From assembly GCA_964468355.1 (NCBI GenBank), contig CAYXSV010000006.1, positions 1 to 40,585 of the forward strand: DNA of 40,585 nucleotides. The letters are read 5' to 3'. The notes below the pieces were generated by a model, which was given only the letters and a program-made list of their open reading frames with translations, made no database searches and was not told the origin of the DNA. This document shows positions 30,369 through 38,001 of the stretch, in pieces; the first letter of the stretch is position 1, and each line of letters begins with the position of its first letter. Source of the DNA: CAYSLZ01 sp964468355. Its GTDB lineage: Bacteria; Patescibacteriota; Microgenomatia; UBA12405; JAHJSD01. The position numbers were made by a program, and so were the translations under genes.

Positions 30369-31406
30369 CTACCTCCTTTTAATTAACCAAACAGCAATTA
30401 GAGTAGTCACCGGAACGGCAAAAATTAAACCGATACTGCCAACAAGCGTTCGAATAATTTCCTCCGCAATTATTTCGTAGTTAATAATTTCAAAAGCCGG
30501 ATGCGGATTGTTGACAAAAATTAAAAGCAAGGGCAAAGCAGAACCGGTATAAACTAATATTAACGTATTCACCATCGATGCAATATGGTCACGTCCAACA
30601 TTCATTGCCCGAAAAAATAAATCTTTAAACTTCAAATCTTTATTAGCACTATTCAACTGTTCAACTACGGCTGACTGAGCAACTGTAATATCGTCTAAAA
30701 CACCCAAAGCACCAATAATTATTCCAGCAAGAAGCAAACCTTTCATATTCAACTGTTCTGGATTAACTGTTTGCAAATAACCGGCTTCCTCAGACGCATA
30801 ACCGGTCAACCAGGCGGCATCAACAAAATAAACAGCTAACAAACCGATAAAAATAAGGGAAATAATTGTACTGATCACTGCAACCGTAGTTTTCAGGTTT
30901 AAACCATGTGAAAGATAAAAGGTAAATGGAATTATTAAAAATGAACCGGCTACAGCCGCCAAAACAGGTGAAGTTCCTGAAATAATAGCCGGCAGAATTA
31001 ATTGAAAAATTACTATAAAAGTTAAAGCCATTGACAACAATGAGCTTAAACCCCGCCACCTCCCGACAGTTAAAACCAAAACGGAAAAAATAAAAAAGGC
31101 CGCTAATAAAGGTTGCCGACGAATATAATCAATAATATAAAAGCTTTCTGTTCCGTCCATTCGGGTCCAACCGATTAATAATTGATCGCCTATTTTATAA
31201 TCCCGGCTTCCACTTATTTTCTCCTGATTATGCAAAACCTCAACTTCTTTTCCGGCCAATTCGCCTTTAGTTACCTCAATGATTAGCCTTTCTTCTTTTA
31301 TCTGAGATACTTCACCTTCCAAAGTTACCTCTTTTTCCTGTGCATAAGCAACACCGGAAAACAAAAACAAAAATATTCCTGACCAGAAAAAAAGTTTCTT
31401 AATCAT
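30369..31406 (-). CDS. YibE/F-family membrane protein
   Basis: From the ATG at 31406 the protein has a signal peptide (FLFSGVAYAQ, cleavage likely after AYA), an extracytoplasmic beta domain of about 100 aa (GEVSQIKEERLIIEVTKG, YKIGDQLLIGW), then seven or eight membrane helices with GVLDDITVAQSAVVEQL and VGRDHIASMVNTLILVYTGSALPL. These are hallmarks of the YibE/F family. The function is unestablished. The start overlaps the preceding gene's stop by 8 nt (ATGATTAA); the longer frame lacks sense as a signal peptide. Confidence 0.87.
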   Translation of the reverse strand: MIKKLFFWSGIFLFLFSGVAYAQEKEVTLEGEVSQIKEERLIIEVTKGELAGKEVEVLHNQEKISGSRDYKIGDQLLIGWTRMDGTESFYIIDYIRRQPLLAAFFIFSVLVLTVGRWRGLSSLLSMALTFIVIFQLILPAIISGTSPVLAAVAGSFLIIPFTFYLSHGLNLKTTVAVISTIISLIFIGLLAVYFVDAAWLTGYASEEAGYLQTVNPEQLNMKGLLLAGIIIGALGVLDDITVAQSAVVEQLNSANKDLKFKDLFFRAMNVGRDHIASMVNTLILVYTGSALPLLLIFVNNPHPAFEIINYEIIAEEIIRTLVGSIGLIFAVPVTTLIAVWLIKRR

Positions 31407-31998
31407 TCTTGGTTCCCTTATCACTAATAAGTTGGCTAGTTCTAAAATACCTCGCCTGACGCATAAAAACAAAAGAAAAATAAAAAAGCAACGGAACAGC
31501 TCCGAGAACAATAAACGGCGCCCGGTGATAAATGAATAAAATAAATAAAATTAAACCGGCTAAAAAATTGTCAATAAAACCAAAAGTCAAAATGTAAAAA
31601 ACCCATTTTTGCTTATAAAACCGATAAGGCAAATAATATATTAATGCTCCAATCATAGACATAATTCCTAAAATCCTCCAATAAATTGAATTTAAACCAA
31701 TCAATTGCATTAAATCTCCCGGAGCAAAAATTAAAAATAATCCCCAGGGAAAAATTAAAAGCAGTAAATTTACCAATATTATCCGTTTTAATTGTTCAAA
31801 ATTAACCTTTTTATCAACCAACATTAAATATAAAAATAAGCAGTAAAATGAAAAAATTATCCATGATTCATAAGCCCAAAGCCGTCTTTGAAGAGCAGTT
31901 GTCCTCGGTGTCATCAGAAAATGAATAAAGGCATATAAAAAGCCGGAAATAAAATTTAAGTGTATGAAACCGTAAAAATATTTTTTTAGTTTGGACAT
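31399..31998 (-). CDS. Polytopic membrane protein of unknown function
   Basis: A 199-aa protein with six predicted membrane helices and basic cytoplasmic ends. Short conserved-looking segments are HFLMTPRTTALQRRLWAYESW and FGFIDNFLAGLILF. I do not recognise the family. It is translationally coupled to the YibE/F gene. A likely extended -10 (TGT plus TAATAT, 32005-32013 on the minus strand) lies 6 nt before its ATG and overlaps the upstream gene's stop. Confidence 0.6.
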   Translation of the reverse strand: MSKLKKYFYGFIHLNFISGFLYAFIHFLMTPRTTALQRRLWAYESWIIFSFYCLFLYLMLVDKKVNFEQLKRIILVNLLLLIFPWGLFLIFAPGDLMQLIGLNSIYWRILGIMSMIGALIYYLPYRFYKQKWVFYILTFGFIDNFLAGLILFILFIYHRAPFIVLGAVPLLFYFSFVFMRQARYFRTSQLISDKGTKND

Positions 31999-32007
31999 AA
32001 GCTAATA

Positions 32008-33030
32008 TTAACATACTCCCTGGTAAGTTTTTCCACACTCGCAGGTATAACCCGGGAAGATAATTTTGTTTATTTTCTTACCGCAATAGGGACATTCCTT
32101 AACGTGGACGCCTTTTCTGTTTTCTTTAAAATGTAAACCATGAGGTGTATTGGAAATTCGACTCGGATTAGAAAAAATTAAATCTTTATTTAGTCCGCCG
32201 CACCCACTTTTAACAGAATTTATCCTGTATCCCATTCTTTCCATCGCCGTCTCCAAATAAGCTCCCATTCTAATTCGATTCAACCCCCATAAATGATCCG
32301 GCATTGAGTTAACCGAAATTTTAGCATCTCTTATAGCTCTTTTTTTTCTTAAGTCCGCTTGTTTAGTTTCAATTTCCGTCCATATTTTACCCAACGGCAA
32401 CTTTGTTTTTAAAGTCTGCCAGGGATTTTTATGATCAGCGCTTGATAAAACAAAAATTTGGCTTCTAATTTTCCCTAAATCAATATCTTTACTGTCGTCT
32501 AATCCTTCCACTAAAGCTATAAATCCTTTTTTACTAAACTGAGTGGAAATACCGTAGCAATGCATTTCTTTAAGATTATTTTCCCAAACAATTTTGCCAA
32601 TAGAAATCCGCACTTCCGTGTACTCCTCATCAGGAGGTGACAACCAAATCACGGCTGTACCTTCCGGGTGATTAATCAACGCTTGCCTTAATTTTAACCC
32701 GGCTTCACTTTCGCGACAATCACGTTCTGACTGCCAAGAAAAATATTTAATAATATCTTTATCTCCCCATTCCGGAGAAATAACCTTATTACCGACTTTT
32801 TGAAAACGATATGGAACAACTCTTTTCTCTTCCTCCTCAGTATCCATTGCCTCAATAAACAATGAAGCCAAACCAACCGGTATTTCATTTGGGGAGCTAT
32901 ATCTGGAACAATCTAAAGCTATTCTTTCAGTCATAATTTTTTCCTGCTCGGGATAATTAGAAGCTGCTAGTTTTCTGGCTTTCACAGTTGCGGCACAGCT
33001 CCGGATTTCAACCGGATTCCTTAAACACAA
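32008..33030 (-). CDS. Unknown protein with C-terminal zinc ribbon
   Basis: A 340-aa soluble protein. The last 35 residues (CPYCGKKINKIIFPGYTCECGK plus a final Cys) form a zinc ribbon. The middle contains a strand-rich region (GTAVIWLSPPDEEYTEVRISIGKIV) and a charged helix (KQADLRKKRAIRDAKI). No catalytic motif is recognised. The longest frame starts at TTG 33030, just two codons after an in-frame stop, without a good ribosome site. An ATG at 32934 is preceded by AGGA and would give 308 aa. The extension reads like real protein (helical, few rare residues), so I keep it with doubt. Confidence 0.6.
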   Translation of the reverse strand: MCLRNPVEIRSCAATVKARKLAASNYPEQEKIMTERIALDCSRYSSPNEIPVGLASLFIEAMDTEEEEKRVVPYRFQKVGNKVISPEWGDKDIIKYFSWQSERDCRESEAGLKLRQALINHPEGTAVIWLSPPDEEYTEVRISIGKIVWENNLKEMHCYGISTQFSKKGFIALVEGLDDSKDIDLGKIRSQIFVLSSADHKNPWQTLKTKLPLGKIWTEIETKQADLRKKRAIRDAKISVNSMPDHLWGLNRIRMGAYLETAMERMGYRINSVKSGCGGLNKDLIFSNPSRISNTPHGLHFKENRKGVHVKECPYCGKKINKIIFPGYTCECGKTYQGVC

Positions 33031-33080
33031 CTTCTAGTTTAAAGATAAAACTTATAAAACCCTTTGTCAACCATTTGCTG

Positions 33081-33089
33081 TGTTAAAAT
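33081..33089 (+). promoter_or_regulatory. Extended -10 promoter of the PCMT gene
   Basis: TGT plus TAAAAT (33084-33089), 8 nt before the ATG at 33098. This supports the ATG over the GTG at 33080, which would lie inside the promoter. Confidence 0.5.
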
Positions 33090-33097
33090 TAGACAAG

Positions 33098-33727
33098 ATG
33101 CCGAACTTCAAACAAAAACGTTATCAAATGGTTGAGGAGCAATTAAAAGCACGGGATATTACTAACCAAAGAATTCTCAAGGCTATGGAAAAAGTGCCGA
33201 GGGAAAAATTTGTCCCCGATAATTTGCAATCAAGTGCTTATGCCGATCACCCATTATCAATCGGCTACAATCAGACGATTTCTCAACCTTATGTAGTCGC
33301 TAAAATGTGCCAATTGCTGGAATTAAACGGTGATGAAAAAATACTTGATATCGGCACCGGATCAGGATACCAGACCGCAGTACTTTCATATTTGGCAAAG
33401 CAAGTTATCTCAATTGAAGTTATTCCTGACTTGGCAAAATCAGCACGCGAAACACTGAAAAGTCTAAACTACAATAACGTAAAAGTAGTCATCGGTGATG
33501 GCCGCAATGGAGCTCCTGATTTTGCTCCTTTTAACGCAATCAAATCCGCCGCCGCGAGTAAGGATGTTCCTCGGGCATGGAAGGAACAGCTAAAAATAGG
33601 CGGTCGAATTGTCTTGCCATTAAAAAATGGTTTACACCAAAATCTAGTCCGGTTAACTAAAACGGAAACCGGATTTAAAAAAGAAAATTTCGGCGGAGTA
33701 ATGTTTGTCCCTTTAGTAGAAAAATAA
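33098..33727 (+). CDS. pcm: Protein-L-isoaspartate O-methyltransferase
   Basis: A 209-aa SAM-dependent methyltransferase that repairs isoaspartyl residues. Seen are MVEEQLKARDI, VPREKFVP, the substrate-side segment YADHPLSIGYNQTISQPYVVAKM, motif I ILDIGTGSGYQTAVLSYLA and EQLKIGGRIVLPL near the end. The segment usually reading IIVTAAA is IKSAAAS here, still compatible with the family. The ATG at 33098 is preferred over the GTG 18 nt upstream. It converges with the flavin reductase gene without spacing. Confidence 0.92.
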   Translation: MPNFKQKRYQMVEEQLKARDITNQRILKAMEKVPREKFVPDNLQSSAYADHPLSIGYNQTISQPYVVAKMCQLLELNGDEKILDIGTGSGYQTAVLSYLAKQVISIEVIPDLAKSARETLKSLNYNNVKVVIGDGRNGAPDFAPFNAIKSAAASKDVPRAWKEQLKIGGRIVLPLKNGLHQNLVRLTKTETGFKKENFGGVMFVPLVEK

Positions 33728-34399
33728 TTATTTTTCAAAAACTATCTCGTCCATATTTGCCCCTAAATCTTTCAATATTTGTTTTAAATCTTTGACCATT
33801 GCCGGTGGACCGCAGACATAGAAGTTTTGGTTAAAATCATCAACCTTTTCTTCTAAAAAATCTTTATCTACCCGGCCGGATTCATAACAAGGATTTTTTT
33901 CTTCCGTTAAAGTTAAAATTAATTTTCCCCCATCTTTAAACATTTGTTTAAATTCTTTTTCCAAAATTACGTCTTTTTCAGTCTTGTTTGAAAAAATAAA
34001 CGTATTATCTTTAATTTTATTTTCTTTTCTTAACTGGCGCAAGATAGCAATAAAAGGAGTAACTCCGGCGCCCCCGGCAATAAAAACTCCCGGCCCTTGA
34101 TAATTAATCGTCCCCCACGGTTTTCGAATAATCAATTCATCACCGGGATTAAGCTGATGAAGCTTATTGGTCACTCCTTGATGGTCATAATATCCTTTGA
34201 TAATAAACTCCAAGACCTGATCATCGTTAAGGGCAGTAAACGTAAACGGCCGCTTTTTATCCTTCCATTCCGCCAAGTTTATCGACATCTCGGTTGCTTG
34301 ACCGGGAGTAAACTGAAACCCCTTCGGCTTCTCTAAAATAAACCGTTTAACATCATGAGTTACATAATCGGTTTTTAAAATCTTGCAATTGAAAGACAT
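33728..34399 (-). CDS. FAD-dependent ferredoxin/flavodoxin-NAD(P) reductase-like protein
   Basis: A 223-aa two-domain reductase. The FAD-domain motif RPFTFTAL (RxYS/T type) is followed by the GVTNKL helix. The NAD(P) domain has FIAGGAGVTPFIAIL and FYVCGPPAMVKD and ends in DEIVFEK. It transfers electrons between NAD(P)H and a one-electron carrier; no ferredoxin domain is fused. The partner is not encoded nearby. It has an extended -10 (TGG plus TATAAT, 34405-34413 on the minus strand) ending 5 nt before the ATG. Confidence 0.87.
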   Translation of the reverse strand: MSFNCKILKTDYVTHDVKRFILEKPKGFQFTPGQATEMSINLAEWKDKKRPFTFTALNDDQVLEFIIKGYYDHQGVTNKLHQLNPGDELIIRKPWGTINYQGPGVFIAGGAGVTPFIAILRQLRKENKIKDNTFIFSNKTEKDVILEKEFKQMFKDGGKLILTLTEEKNPCYESGRVDKDFLEEKVDDFNQNFYVCGPPAMVKDLKQILKDLGANMDEIVFEK

Positions 34400-34404
34400 A
34401 AATC

Positions 34405-34413
34405 ATTATACCA
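34405..34413 (-). promoter_or_regulatory. Extended -10 promoter of the flavin reductase gene
   Basis: Minus strand TGG (34411-34413) plus TATAAT (34405-34410), 5 nt before the ATG at 34399. Confidence 0.55.
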
Positions 34414-34446
34414 AACAACAACCTCTGAGATTTTTTACTTAGTTTA

Positions 34447-34608
34447 TACAATGATTTATGTTTTCGGATGGAGTCTCGAGCGAGCTACTATGCGTTAAAT
34501 ATCCAAAAGCAGTTTTTGTGAAGCGAGAGTCTAGCGAACTTGCCACGTACCCTGTGGGATACTGTGGCTTGATAGGTGAGCGGGATCCATGAAAACATAA
34601 TCATTGTA
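34447..34608 (-). repeat. About 160-bp element with terminal inverted repeats, copy B
   Basis: Ends CAATGATTTATGTTTTC (34449-34465) and GAAAACATAATCATTG (34591-34606) are inverted repeats. The interior is the reverse complement of copy A with scattered changes. The internal hairpin is preserved, with one C-G pair of copy A replaced by a T-G pair. It fills most of the 252-bp gap between the reductase and hsp20 genes. Confidence 0.85.
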
Positions 34609-34622
34609 ATAAGGGCAACATA

Positions 34623-34642
34623 GGGGCGGGCAACCCCGCCCC
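34623..34642. repeat. GC-rich hairpin downstream of hsp20
   Basis: GGGGCGGG (34623-34630), loop CAAC, CCCGCCCC (34635-34642). It resembles the GTAGGGG-type REP arms and lies 10 nt past the hsp20 stop. No U-run follows, so it is a weak terminator candidate at best. Confidence 0.5.
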
Positions 34643-34651
34643 GTCAGCCAT

Positions 34652-35056
34652 TCACTTTGCTTTTACTTCAATTTTCCTCGGTTTTGATTCTTCCGCCTTC
34701 TTAAAAATTATCTTAATTACCCCTTTGTCAACCTCTGCTTCCGGCTCAGTTTTCATATCAACATTTCCGGGAACGGCAACACGGTAACGATAACTCCGGC
34801 TGGACTTTTTGTAATATTTCTTTCCTTCTTTCTTTTCCTCCTCTTCCTGCCCCCGAATCTCCAAAACTCCGTCTTCAAAAGAAACATCAATATTTTTCGG
34901 GTCAACACCAGCCACACCGGCCTTAATCACTACCTCATCAGCAGTTTCATAAACGTCCAGTTGTCTTCCACCAAACTCGGCTTCCTCTTCTTCCCAAATT
35001 GAAGGCCAACGGCCAAAAGACCGCAAATCAAAAGGATCCCATTTGACTATTGCCAT
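34652..35056 (-). CDS. Small heat-shock protein, Hsp20/alpha-crystallin family
   Basis: A 134-aa protein with a short N-terminal arm and an alpha-crystallin domain (about 30-125: LDVYETADEVVIKAGVAGVDPKNIDVSF, then YRYRVAVPGNVDMKTEPEAEVDKGVIKIIF). It would act as an ATP-independent holdase for unfolding proteins. Unlike most genes here it has a long leader of about 80 nt with a perfect AAGGAGGTG ribosome site and a CIRCE-like inverted repeat right behind its promoter, suggesting heat-inducible control by an HrcA-type repressor encoded elsewhere. Confidence 0.93.
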   Translation of the reverse strand: MAIVKWDPFDLRSFGRWPSIWEEEEAEFGGRQLDVYETADEVVIKAGVAGVDPKNIDVSFEDGVLEIRGQEEEEKKEGKKYYKKSSRSYRYRVAVPGNVDMKTEPEAEVDKGVIKIIFKKAEESKPRKIEVKAK

Positions 35057-35113
35057 ATTTTTTCACCTCCTTTATAAACTCACAACATGTAACATGAAAT
35101 ATTTTCCAGCAGC

Positions 35114-35140
35114 TTGGCAGTCATTATCTTTAACTGCTAA
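35114..35140. promoter_or_regulatory. CIRCE-like operator of hsp20
   Basis: Reading the minus strand, TTAGCAGTT, 9 nt, GACTGCCAA. The classical HrcA site is TTAGCACTC, 9 nt, GAGTGCTAA. Each arm matches 7 of 9, spacing is identical, and the change at arm position 7 is matched by its complement in the other arm. It begins 1 bp after the -10 box. Confidence 0.55.
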
Positions 35141-35170
35141 ATTATAATACTAAAAAAACTTTTTTGTCAA
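35141..35170 (-). promoter_or_regulatory. Promoter of hsp20
   Basis: Minus strand TTGACA (35165-35170), 18-bp spacer, TATAAT (35141-35146): both boxes are perfect consensus. The -35 box overlaps the last codons of the HPF gene. Confidence 0.75.
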
Positions 35171-35472
35171 GAACGAATTTCACTTTTATACTTCTTAATT
35201 TGTCGCTCAATTTTATTTTTTAAATCAACCACACCGGTTTCCAAAGAATCGTTAACCGTATCCGCATGAATATATTCTTTCCCGGGAAGAACCATAGTAA
35301 ACTTCATTTTGTATCCCCAACGTGAACGTTTTTTAATCGTCATTGTTGCCGTTTTCACATCAGGGGCGTAATCTTCAAGAAGCGGATCAAGTTTAGCTTC
35401 AAACTTGTCCCTAACTATCATTGCCTGCTCATCTGTTAAGTCAAAACCGTCGATAGTTAATTTAATTTCCAT
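35167..35472 (-). CDS. Ribosome hibernation-promoting factor (short HPF/RaiA-like)
   Basis: A 101-aa protein with the HPF/sigma-54 modulation fold: a first strand and helix (LTIDGFDLTDEQAMIVRDKFEAKLDPLLEDY), a basic strand pair (MTIKKRSRWGYKMKFTMVLPG) and IHADTVNDSLETGVVDLKNKIERQIKKYK. That last segment is the most diagnostic one. It would bind idle 30S subunits to stop translation. There is no C-terminal dimerisation domain. A GGGAGG sequence lies about 15 nt before the ATG, rather far for a ribosome site. The hsp20 promoter overlaps its 3' end. Confidence 0.8.
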   Translation of the reverse strand: MEIKLTIDGFDLTDEQAMIVRDKFEAKLDPLLEDYAPDVKTATMTIKKRSRWGYKMKFTMVLPGKEYIHADTVNDSLETGVVDLKNKIERQIKKYKSEIRS

Positions 35473-35546
35473 TTTAATTTAATTTAACCTCCCTAATTAA
35501 ATTTAAGTTTAATGATTAGTAATAATTCTGTAAGACCGGCTTACCA

Positions 35547-35555
35547 TGGTAAAAT
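35547..35555 (+). promoter_or_regulatory. Extended -10 promoter of the response regulator gene
   Basis: TGG plus TAAAAT (35550-35555), only 5 nt before the ATG at 35561. Confidence 0.5.
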
Positions 35556-35560
35556 AAATT

Positions 35561-36229
35561 ATGACCAAAATTCTATTACTGGAACCGGATGGTAAATTGG
35601 CGAAATACATCAAGGATCACCTTGGAGACGAAGGTATTGATGTCAATATTGTTAAATCAGAATTAGACCTTGAACAAAGATTAGAAAAAACTTCTCCGGA
35701 TCTAATTCTTCTTGAACATGATTTAAATAATTTGGATCCTCATGATTTATCAAAGCAATTGTCAAAAGAATTTCCTGACTTACCAATAATTACAATTGTT
35801 AAAGAACATGACCAAAATCATCTAATCCGGGATTTTAAACTCGGCGTCAAAGATTATGTAACCAAGCCAATTTCTATTGAAGAATTATTGACAAGGATTA
35901 ATTTGGCTTTAAGACAAGAAGACAATGTAAAAAACGTAATTAAAATAGACAATTTAAAAATTGATTTAAATAAGTTCAGTGTTTCTCGAGGTGGAAAAGA
36001 AATTGACCTCAGCCCGCGGGAATTCTCTTTGTTAAAGTTTTTAGCCCGAAATAAAGGGCGTGTTCTCAGCCGAGACGTAATTCTCAATCGAGTTTGGAAC
36101 TATCCCGTTGATATTCAAAGCAGGGCGGTGGACGTTTATATCGGCTACCTCAGGAATAAAATTGACCAAAATTTTGAAAAAAAACTGATCCATACCGTCC
36201 GCGGATTCGGCTACATGCTTAAAGAATAA
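35561..36229 (+). CDS. OmpR-family response regulator with Glu at the phosphorylation site
   Basis: A receiver domain (1-115) plus an OmpR-type winged helix (about 125-222: LSPREFSLLKFLARNKGRVLSRDVIL, SRAVDVYIGYLRNKI, IHTVRGFGYML). In the receiver the usual phospho-Asp position reads PDLILLEHDL, with Glu52 in place of Asp. The acidic pair reads E8-P9-D10. The Lys of VTKPIS is present. No histidine kinase is adjacent. A Glu here may mimic phosphorylation, so the protein could act constitutively or be controlled by abundance. DNA targets are unknown. Confidence 0.9.
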   Translation: MTKILLLEPDGKLAKYIKDHLGDEGIDVNIVKSELDLEQRLEKTSPDLILLEHDLNNLDPHDLSKQLSKEFPDLPIITIVKEHDQNHLIRDFKLGVKDYVTKPISIEELLTRINLALRQEDNVKNVIKIDNLKIDLNKFSVSRGGKEIDLSPREFSLLKFLARNKGRVLSRDVILNRVWNYPVDIQSRAVDVYIGYLRNKIDQNFEKKLIHTVRGFGYMLKE

Positions 36230-36291
36230 TTCTTACCCTTTTCTTACTTTTTGTAAATAGAAAAATAAAATTTAACTGTAATTATTATTTC

Positions 36292-37458
36292 ATGGTAAAA
36301 ACACAAGAAAAATATGACCAAATTATTGACCAGGTAAACTCTAAATCTTCAACGGATCATTTTTTAACTGTTTACCTTCCTATTAAGCCGTTAGATAAAC
36401 AAGCAAAAATTAAAAAAAGAATTAAACAAGAGCTAAAGTCGGCAATTTTAAAAACTTTCAAAAATAACCCTGAAATAAGCAGACGTCAACAATTACCACA
36501 AAAAATAGTTAATTTAATGAAGAAAAGAATCAATTCCTTTGATAAAATTTTTTCCGGGGTTGGTTTATTTTGTCGGTTCAATAAACGAAAACCGGAAAAA
36601 CTTATTATTAGTCAATTTATTAAGCCCCCGAGGAAAGAAACTTTTCTCGGTAAAACTTACGACCTTGACCAACTTATTTGGATCAGAAATACTGCCGCAA
36701 AAGCCGTAATCATTAATATTGACCAAAAAAAAGCTGATGTTTATATTCTTGGAAATCAGCAAATAAAAAAGGTTTTTCACCGAGAAAATGAGTATTTAGA
36801 AACAAAAATCAAGAATTTGAAGGAATATATTGAGCAAAGAAACTTAAATACCGGTGGCCGAATTTTTTACGGTAGTGGAACCGGAACAGTCGAAAATGAA
36901 AAAGCTTTGGCTAATCAACTCTTTCTTAATGAGGTTATCGATTTTATTCAGGACGAGAAACATCTTAAAGCTACATTTGACCACTTAGTTATTTTTTATA
37001 CTTACCCCTTTAATACCTTGATTGATAATCTTATTGAACAATCGTTTATCAAAACTAATTTTAAACCTTTGCTAGTAACTAAAAATGTCCAAACAAAAAA
37101 AGAAATCAAGGATTTAACAATTAAAAATATTAACCAATATCAACAAAAACAACGACATGAAGCATTTAAAACAGCTAAGGAAAATCATGAATTATTTGCC
37201 AAGACTTGGTCTGAAATAATCCCAGCGGCAAGAAAAGAAAAAATAAGTGTCCTCTTTATTCCACCGGTCATAAAAAAAGATGGATATATAGACGAAAAAG
37301 GTAAACTTTGGCTGAAACCAAAACCAAAAAGACGAAAAGTTAAAAACTTATCCCCTTGGCTGGTTAAATCCGTTACTGAAAAGAGCGGAAAAATAATTGT
37401 AATTAAGGACAATGAATACCTGGATAAGTTTGAAGTTGCTGCTCAACTAAGATATTAA
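36292..37458 (+). CDS. baeRF-like protein (bacterial relative of eRF1/Pelota domains)
   Basis: A 388-aa protein. The N-terminal half contains LIWIRNTAAKAVIINIDQKKADVYIL. The middle has FDHLVIFYTYPFNTLIDNLIE, and the C-terminal part reads IIPAARKEKISVLFIPP, then a variable insert, and SGKIIVIKDNEYLDKFEVAAQLRY. That order and the ending Ala-x-x-x-x-RY match proteins described as bacterial archaeo-eukaryotic release factor-like, which may act on stalled ribosomes. The call is by pattern only. No GGQ motif is seen; GRIFYGSGTGTVENE occupies the middle. The gene converges with the PEBP gene, overlapping by 4 nt. Confidence 0.62.
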   Translation: MVKTQEKYDQIIDQVNSKSSTDHFLTVYLPIKPLDKQAKIKKRIKQELKSAILKTFKNNPEISRRQQLPQKIVNLMKKRINSFDKIFSGVGLFCRFNKRKPEKLIISQFIKPPRKETFLGKTYDLDQLIWIRNTAAKAVIINIDQKKADVYILGNQQIKKVFHRENEYLETKIKNLKEYIEQRNLNTGGRIFYGSGTGTVENEKALANQLFLNEVIDFIQDEKHLKATFDHLVIFYTYPFNTLIDNLIEQSFIKTNFKPLLVTKNVQTKKEIKDLTIKNINQYQQKQRHEAFKTAKENHELFAKTWSEIIPAARKEKISVLFIPPVIKKDGYIDEKGKLWLKPKPKRRKVKNLSPWLVKSVTEKSGKIIVIKDNEYLDKFEVAAQLRY

Positions 37459-37901
37459 ATCTTTTCCCGGCTGAATATACCAATGAGTTCCGCTTGATCT
37501 AAAATGTGACCGTCAATTACATGTTCTAATTTATTTCTTTCTGCTCCAACTTCAATATCCAGAAATGAATCTAAAGCATAAACTCTAAAAAAATATCGAT
37601 GCGATCCTTCAGGAGGACAAGGAGGATAATAACCAACATCTCCACCGTCATTCATTCCTTCTAAAGCCCCTTCGGGAACACTGTCTTCTTCTATCTTGTT
37701 TATATCACCCGGAATATTCCAAACCAACCAATGTGTAAACGTCCCACCTGGTGCATCGGGGTCATCAACAATCAATACTAAACTTTTAGTTTCCCCCGGA
37801 ACATTAGTTATCCTTAAAGGAGGATTTATTCCCTGCCCGTCGCAAGTGTATTTCTTTGGAATATCCTGATTTTCTTCAAAAACATCACTGTAAATTTGCA
37901 T
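37455..37901 (-). CDS. YbhB/YbcL-type phosphatidylethanolamine-binding-like protein (PEBP)
   Basis: A 148-aa protein with PEBP landmarks: YTCDGQGINPPLRI, VLIVDDPDAPGGTFTHWLVWNIPG (the DPDxP and HW ligand-site residues), GYYPPCPPEGSHRYFFRVYALD, and a C-terminal helix. The bacterial cytosolic members have no firmly assigned ligand. No signal peptide. A promoter lies 9 nt before the start. Confidence 0.92.
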   Translation of the reverse strand: MQIYSDVFEENQDIPKKYTCDGQGINPPLRITNVPGETKSLVLIVDDPDAPGGTFTHWLVWNIPGDINKIEEDSVPEGALEGMNDGGDVGYYPPCPPEGSHRYFFRVYALDSFLDIEVGAERNKLEHVIDGHILDQAELIGIFSREKI

Positions 37902-37910
37902 AGTAGATTA

Positions 37911-37939
37911 TTTATAACAAATCAATCGCCGAAATTCAA
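37911..37939 (-). promoter_or_regulatory. Promoter of the PEBP gene
   Basis: Minus strand TTGAAT (37934-37939), 17-bp spacer ending in TGT, TATAAA (37911-37916), then 9 nt to the ATG at 37901. Confidence 0.55.
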
Positions 37940-37959
37940 ATTTAAGTACCACATTTCGA

Positions 37960-37985
37960 GCCACAGTACTATAAGGCAAGTCGAG
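37960..37985 (+). repeat. Fragment related to the 160-bp repeat
   Basis: GCCACAGTACTATAAGGCAAG matches the central hairpin region of copies A and B with the loop side shortened. It lies in the 100-bp gap between the PEBP and AmrS genes. Confidence 0.45.
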
Positions 37986-38001
37986 AACTTATCTCGTCGG
38001 T

